Positions 60,516-64,000 of a DNA stretch of 64,000 nt are shown piece after piece (position 1 is the first letter of the stretch; each line of letters opens with the position of its first letter). The notes under the pieces are model-generated. The model worked only from the letters and a program-made list of their open reading frames with translations. It had not been told where the DNA came from and ran no database searches. Source of the DNA: Bacteroidia bacterium (GTDB taxonomy: Bacteria; Bacteroidota; Bacteroidia; J057); assembly GCA_041391665.1 (NCBI GenBank), contig JAWKNO010000002.1, positions 2,170,001 through 2,234,000 on the forward strand. The letters are read 5' to 3'. A program made the translations under genes and the position numbers.

Positions 60516-63328
60516 TGCCTTTAGATCCTTCCATAAAATCCGTGCTGATCATAGGCAGCGGACCCATCATCATCGGGCAAGCCTGTGAGTTTGACTATAG
60601 TGGTTCCCAGGCTGCCCTGGCACTCAAAGAAGAAGGGATTCGTGTTGCCCTTATCAATTCCAACCCGGCAACGATTATGACAGACCCGGTTACGGCAGAC
60701 GATATTTATCTGCTGCCACTGGAAGTCGAATCAATAGAAAAAATCCTCAATAAACAGAAGATTGACGCCGTTCTCCCCACTATGGGCGGACAAACAGCGC
60801 TCAACCTGGCTGTGGAATGCGAAAAGGCCGGAATTTGGCAAAAGTATCAGGTCAGGATTATTGGTGCAGATATCAAAGCTATAGATAAAGCAGAGGACCG
60901 TGAATTGTTTCGCAAGCTGATGCACGAAATAGGCATTCCGGTACCAACGGCTGAAACAGCCAATTCTTTTCTGAAAGGCAAAGAAATCGCTCAGCGCATT
61001 GGTTTTCCGCTGGTAATCAGACCTTCCTATACCCTCGGTGGTACGGGCGGGGCTTTTGTGCATGAGGCAAAAGACTATGATTTGCTGCTAAAACGAGGCC
61101 TTCAGGCGAGTCCGATTCACGAAGTACTGGTTGAGCAAAGCATATTTGGATGGAAGGAATACGAGTTGGAAGTCATGCGCGACCGTGCGGGCAATAAAAT
61201 TGTGATTTGTACCATCGAAAACTTTGATCCGATGGGCATTCACACCGGCGATTCCATCACTGTCGCTCCGGCCATGACCCTGCCCGATACGATCTACCAG
61301 AAGATGCGAAACTATGCCTTCCGCGTACTGGAAGAACTCGGCACATTTGCCGGTGGGTGTAACGTGCAGTTTGCCACAAACCCCGAAAACGGTGATATCA
61401 TCATCATCGAAATCAATCCGCGGGTATCGCGCTCCTCTGCCCTGGCCTCCAAGGCTACCGGATATCCGATCGCACGCCTCGCCGCCAAACTTGCGGTAGG
61501 TTACCGCCTCGACGAACTGCCCAACCAGATTACCAAACATACTTCCGCCTTCTTCGAACCTTCGCTTGACTATGTTATTGTTAAAATTCCCCGCTGGAAT
61601 TTTGACAAGTTTCATGGCTCCGACCCTTTGCTGGGCCTTCAGATGAAAGCGGTTGGAGAAGTCATGGCCATAGGACGGAGCTTCAACGAAGCGCTCCAGA
61701 AAGCCTGCCAGTCCCTTGAGATCGGACGCAATGGCATGGGGGCAGATGGCAAAGAACTTCGCGACCTCGAACGCATCATGGACAGCCTCCGCCGGCCTTC
61801 CGGTGACCGCTTGTTCCATATTAAAGATGCTATGCATCTCGGTGTGCCGCTGAAAGACATATTCGAAGCTACCAAAATAGATGTCTGGTTCCTGCGCCAG
61901 ATCGAATATCTCGTTACCCTTGAAAAGGAGATTTCCCGGTTTACAATCGACGAAATGCCCCGTGATCTCCTGCTCGAAGCCAAGAAAAATGGCTATGCAG
62001 ACAGGCAAATCGCCCACCTGGTCAATTGCCTGGAAAGTGAAGTTTACAACAAACGCGCAGAACTTAAAGTAAAACGGGTGTTCAAACTCGTTGATACCTG
62101 CGCAGCAGAGTTTAAGGCAGAAACCCCTTATTACTACTCCACATTTGATGAGGAGAATGAATCGGTTGTTACTGACAAGAAAAAAGTAGTTGTATTTGGC
62201 TCAGGCCCCAACCGTATCGGACAGGGAATTGAGTTTGACTACTGTTGTGTACATGGGGTGCTTGCCGCAAGAGAAGAGGGTTTTGAAACAGTCATGATCA
62301 ACTGTAACCCGGAAACGGTTTCCACAGACTTCAATATCTCTGATAAACTTTATTTTGAGCCGGTATTCTGGGAGCATATCTACGATATAATTCAGCATGA
62401 AAAACCCGAAGGGGTGATCGTGCAGCTCGGTGGTCAGACTGCGCTGAAGCTGGCCGACAAGATGCACCGGCATGGCATTCAGATTATGGGAACCAGCTTC
62501 GATATGATGGATATGGCAGAAGACCGGGGAAGGTTTTCGGATCTGCTCAAAAAACTGGAAATCCCCTACCCCAATTTTGGCGTAGCTGAAAATGCAGATG
62601 AAGCGATCGAAATTGCCAGGCGGGTGGGTTACCCGGTCCTGGTAAGGCCTTCTTATGTATTGGGGGGACAGAATATGCGGATCGTCATCAACGACGATGA
62701 GCTTACCCGGCATGTGATCAAAATCATGAATGAAGTGCCTGGCAATAAGGTACTGATTGACCACTTCCTCGATGGGGGTATTGAAGCCGAAGCCGACGCC
62801 ATTTGCGATGGTGAAGACATCCATATCATCGGGATGATGGAGCATATCGAACCTGCCGGTATACACTCCGGCGATTCAATGGCCGTATTGCCGCCGTTTC
62901 ACCTCAGCGAAAAAATACAGCAGGAAATGGCCGAAACCTGCAAAAAACTCGCCATTTCCATGCAGATCAAGGGCTTGATCAATATTCAGTTTGCCATTAA
63001 AGATGACAAAGTATATGTGATCGAAGCCAACCCACGCGCTTCCCGCACCGTGCCATTTATTGCGAAAGCAAATCAGATCCCTTATGTTAACTACGCGACA
63101 AAGATCATGCTGGGCACGCATAAGGTAAAAGACTTCAAGTTTAAGCCAAAACTGAAAGGGTTTGCCATCAAGGTTCCGGTATTTTCCTTTGACAAATTCC
63201 CGAATGTGGACAAAGCGCTCGGGCCTGAAATGAAATCTACGGGCGAAAAAATCTACTTCATCAATGATTTGAAGGATCCATTTTTCGTCAAGGCTTACAA
63301 TGAGCGGAATATGTATCTGTCGCGGTAA
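60515..63328 (+). CDS. carB: Carbamoyl-phosphate synthase large subunit lacking the C-terminal regulatory (MGS) domain
   Basis: 937 residues. Two homologous ATP-grasp halves, each with its start motif (VLIIGSGPIIIGQACEFDYSG and VVVFGSGPNRIGQGIEFDYC), IEINPRVSRSSALASKATGYP in the first and VIEANPRASRTVPFIAKA in the second, and the oligomerisation domain between (about 400-550). It makes carbamoyl phosphate from bicarbonate, ammonia (from CarA) and two ATP for pyrimidines and arginine. It ends at PEMKSTGEKIYFINDLKDPFF plus fourteen residues, where E. coli CarB (1,073 residues) continues with the methylglyoxal-synthase-like domain that binds UMP, IMP and ornithine. The stop codon lies in a terminator stem, so the short form is intact and not truncated by a frameshift. 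carA is not adjacent. Confidence 0.95.
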   Translation: MPLDPSIKSVLIIGSGPIIIGQACEFDYSGSQAALALKEEGIRVALINSNPATIMTDPVTADDIYLLPLEVESIEKILNKQKIDAVLPTMGGQTALNLAVECEKAGIWQKYQVRIIGADIKAIDKAEDRELFRKLMHEIGIPVPTAETANSFLKGKEIAQRIGFPLVIRPSYTLGGTGGAFVHEAKDYDLLLKRGLQASPIHEVLVEQSIFGWKEYELEVMRDRAGNKIVICTIENFDPMGIHTGDSITVAPAMTLPDTIYQKMRNYAFRVLEELGTFAGGCNVQFATNPENGDIIIIEINPRVSRSSALASKATGYPIARLAAKLAVGYRLDELPNQITKHTSAFFEPSLDYVIVKIPRWNFDKFHGSDPLLGLQMKAVGEVMAIGRSFNEALQKACQSLEIGRNGMGADGKELRDLERIMDSLRRPSGDRLFHIKDAMHLGVPLKDIFEATKIDVWFLRQIEYLVTLEKEISRFTIDEMPRDLLLEAKKNGYADRQIAHLVNCLESEVYNKRAELKVKRVFKLVDTCAAEFKAETPYYYSTFDEENESVVTDKKKVVVFGSGPNRIGQGIEFDYCCVHGVLAAREEGFETVMINCNPETVSTDFNISDKLYFEPVFWEHIYDIIQHEKPEGVIVQLGGQTALKLADKMHRHGIQIMGTSFDMMDMAEDRGRFSDLLKKLEIPYPNFGVAENADEAIEIARRVGYPVLVRPSYVLGGQNMRIVINDDELTRHVIKIMNEVPGNKVLIDHFLDGGIEAEADAICDGEDIHIIGMMEHIEPAGIHSGDSMAVLPPFHLSEKIQQEMAETCKKLAISMQIKGLINIQFAIKDDKVYVIEANPRASRTVPFIAKANQIPYVNYATKIMLGTHKVKDFKFKPKLKGFAIKVPVFSFDKFPNVDKALGPEMKSTGEKIYFINDLKDPFFVKAYNERNMYLSR

Positions 63329-63358
63329 CGGGTAAATTTCCCGTTACTATTTTCTTTT
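63325..63358. terminator. Terminator shared by carB and the convergent gene
   Basis: GTAACGGG (63325-63332) pairs perfectly with CCCGTTAC (63340-63347) over a 7-nt loop, and TATTTTCTTTT follows on the plus strand. The carB stop codon (63326-63328) lies within the stem. Confidence 0.75.
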
Positions 63359-64000
63359 CAGGATAAATACCTGCGGTTCCGAAAGGTTTTGTCTGTACTG
63401 CCAGGCGCGGTTATCGATGTCGCTGTCGGCATCCGGGAGAATCGTTTCTGCGCCGGTACGCGGATTAATCTGGCGTACTGAATATTTTTCGCCGGGAGCC
63501 AGCTTCACCCGGCAGTGTTGTACACGGGTATAGATCAGATATTCATCGCCAGGATTAGCCAGGCATAAGTTGCCAAAGCTTACCAGATCATTGGCGGGTT
63601 GCAATTGCCAGTAGCTGGTTTTTTCAAAGATATTTTTCATTATCTGATAGTACCGGAGCATGGTCATTTTTTCATTACCCCGGCCATTGATCCAGCCACC
63701 CCCGGTGTCTTCCCCGGCACCTGTGCCGTATCGGGCCGATTCACCTGTAGTCTGATAGGCACCGGCCATACAGATTTCCCATGCCAGCTGACTGCGATTG
63801 AGCGCAGACCGACCGTCGGGCGGAATTTTAGCAGCCGTAGGGCCACATCCCCAGGGAGAATAATGATCTTCATAGCCATACTCTTCGTTGACTGTAGGCA
63901 GAATACGCCCTGTAGCTGCCTGTATCGCTTTGGCGTCCATGATAAAAGGATACCCCCCGCATTCGTCCCAACTCTGATACATGATTACATCCACCCATGA
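63347..64000 (-). CDS. DUF4038-type glycosidase with collagen-binding-like C-terminal domain, partial (5' end beyond the window)
   Basis: The frame is open to the window edge (218 codons); the N-terminus is missing. VDVIMYQSWDECGGYPF, PTVNEEYGYEDHYSPWGCGP, RSQLAWEICMAGAYQTTGES and YGTGAGEDTGGGWINGRG match the C-terminal part of the TIM-barrel of the DUF4038/apiosidase-like (GH140-related) family. A small beta-domain follows (LANPGDEYLIYTRVQHCRVKLAPGEKYSVRQINPRTGAET), the 'putative collagen-binding' domain usual in these proteins. It probably cleaves a plant- or algal-type glycan. Sugar specificity is not visible. Confidence 0.7.
   Translation of the reverse strand, partial: SWVDVIMYQSWDECGGYPFIMDAKAIQAATGRILPTVNEEYGYEDHYSPWGCGPTAAKIPPDGRSALNRSQLAWEICMAGAYQTTGESARYGTGAGEDTGGGWINGRGNEKMTMLRYYQIMKNIFEKTSYWQLQPANDLVSFGNLCLANPGDEYLIYTRVQHCRVKLAPGEKYSVRQINPRTGAETILPDADSDIDNRAWQYRQNLSEPQVFILKRK

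Noticed and set aside
1..64000. tRNA, rRNA, prophage and replication origin
   Set aside because: Scanning gene-free stretches by eye showed no TPsiC-like GGTTCGAATCC block, rRNA core, phage structural gene or DnaA-box cluster.

Overview
The window looks like a chromosomal segment of a Bacteroidota bacterium, probably of the Saprospiria/Cytophagia type (the class is an inference). Evidence: five predicted cargo proteins of the type IX secretion system (four with a type A C-terminal sorting tail, one giant protein with the gliding-motility type B tail and SprB-like repeats), a SPOR protein with a CCDC81-type HU domain, a plug-less TonB-receptor-like barrel paired with a TPR protein, an OlsF-like double acyltransferase, and two intergenic promoters matching the Bacteroidetes pattern TTTG-N18-TAnnTTTG. 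I found no rRNA or tRNA gene, CRISPR array, phage or intact insertion sequence.

Layout. 1-2.2 kb is a scarred accessory strip: a broken RHS core with a displaced C-terminal tip leaving the window, hairpin repeats, a PhnZ-like HD oxygenase, and a small AT-rich gene flanked by imperfect direct repeats. 2.2-7.4 kb holds an OlsF-like aminolipid acyltransferase and a secreted protein built of nearly identical 267-bp tandem repeats, interrupted by a frameshift. 7.7-27.7 kb is one long minus-strand exopolysaccharide region: Wzy, sulfotransferase, glycosyltransferase, Wzx, a secreted beta-helix protein, a membrane-anchored GH9 glycanase, GDP-fucose synthesis (fcl, gmd), Wzc and Wza, and the full PAPS pathway (cysN, cysD, cysC). 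Together they predict a fucose-containing, sulfated exopolysaccharide: cysDN and cysC make PAPS, the sulfotransferase uses it, gmd/fcl make GDP-fucose, Wzx/Wzy assemble the repeat unit, and Wza/Wzc control length and export. A shared upstream element lies before the cys, wza and wzx transcription units and may coordinate them.

28-40 kb (mostly plus strand) carries a large secreted propeller/malectin protein, a tandem NTF2-like protein, the TPR/barrel pair and the HU-SPOR protein. 40-48 kb has a ROK sugar kinase, a small membrane protein, and a two-gene minus unit of an SprB-like adhesin and a small propeller protein. 48-64 kb is mixed: an MFS transporter, a DUF234 ATPase preceded by tandem palindromes, a DUF1080 lipoprotein, a NYN-LOTUS protein, a sorbosone-dehydrogenase-like cytochrome c protein, a subtilase, guanine deaminase, ispD, queA, a small T9SS protein, carB without its regulatory domain, and the end of a DUF4038-like glycosidase.
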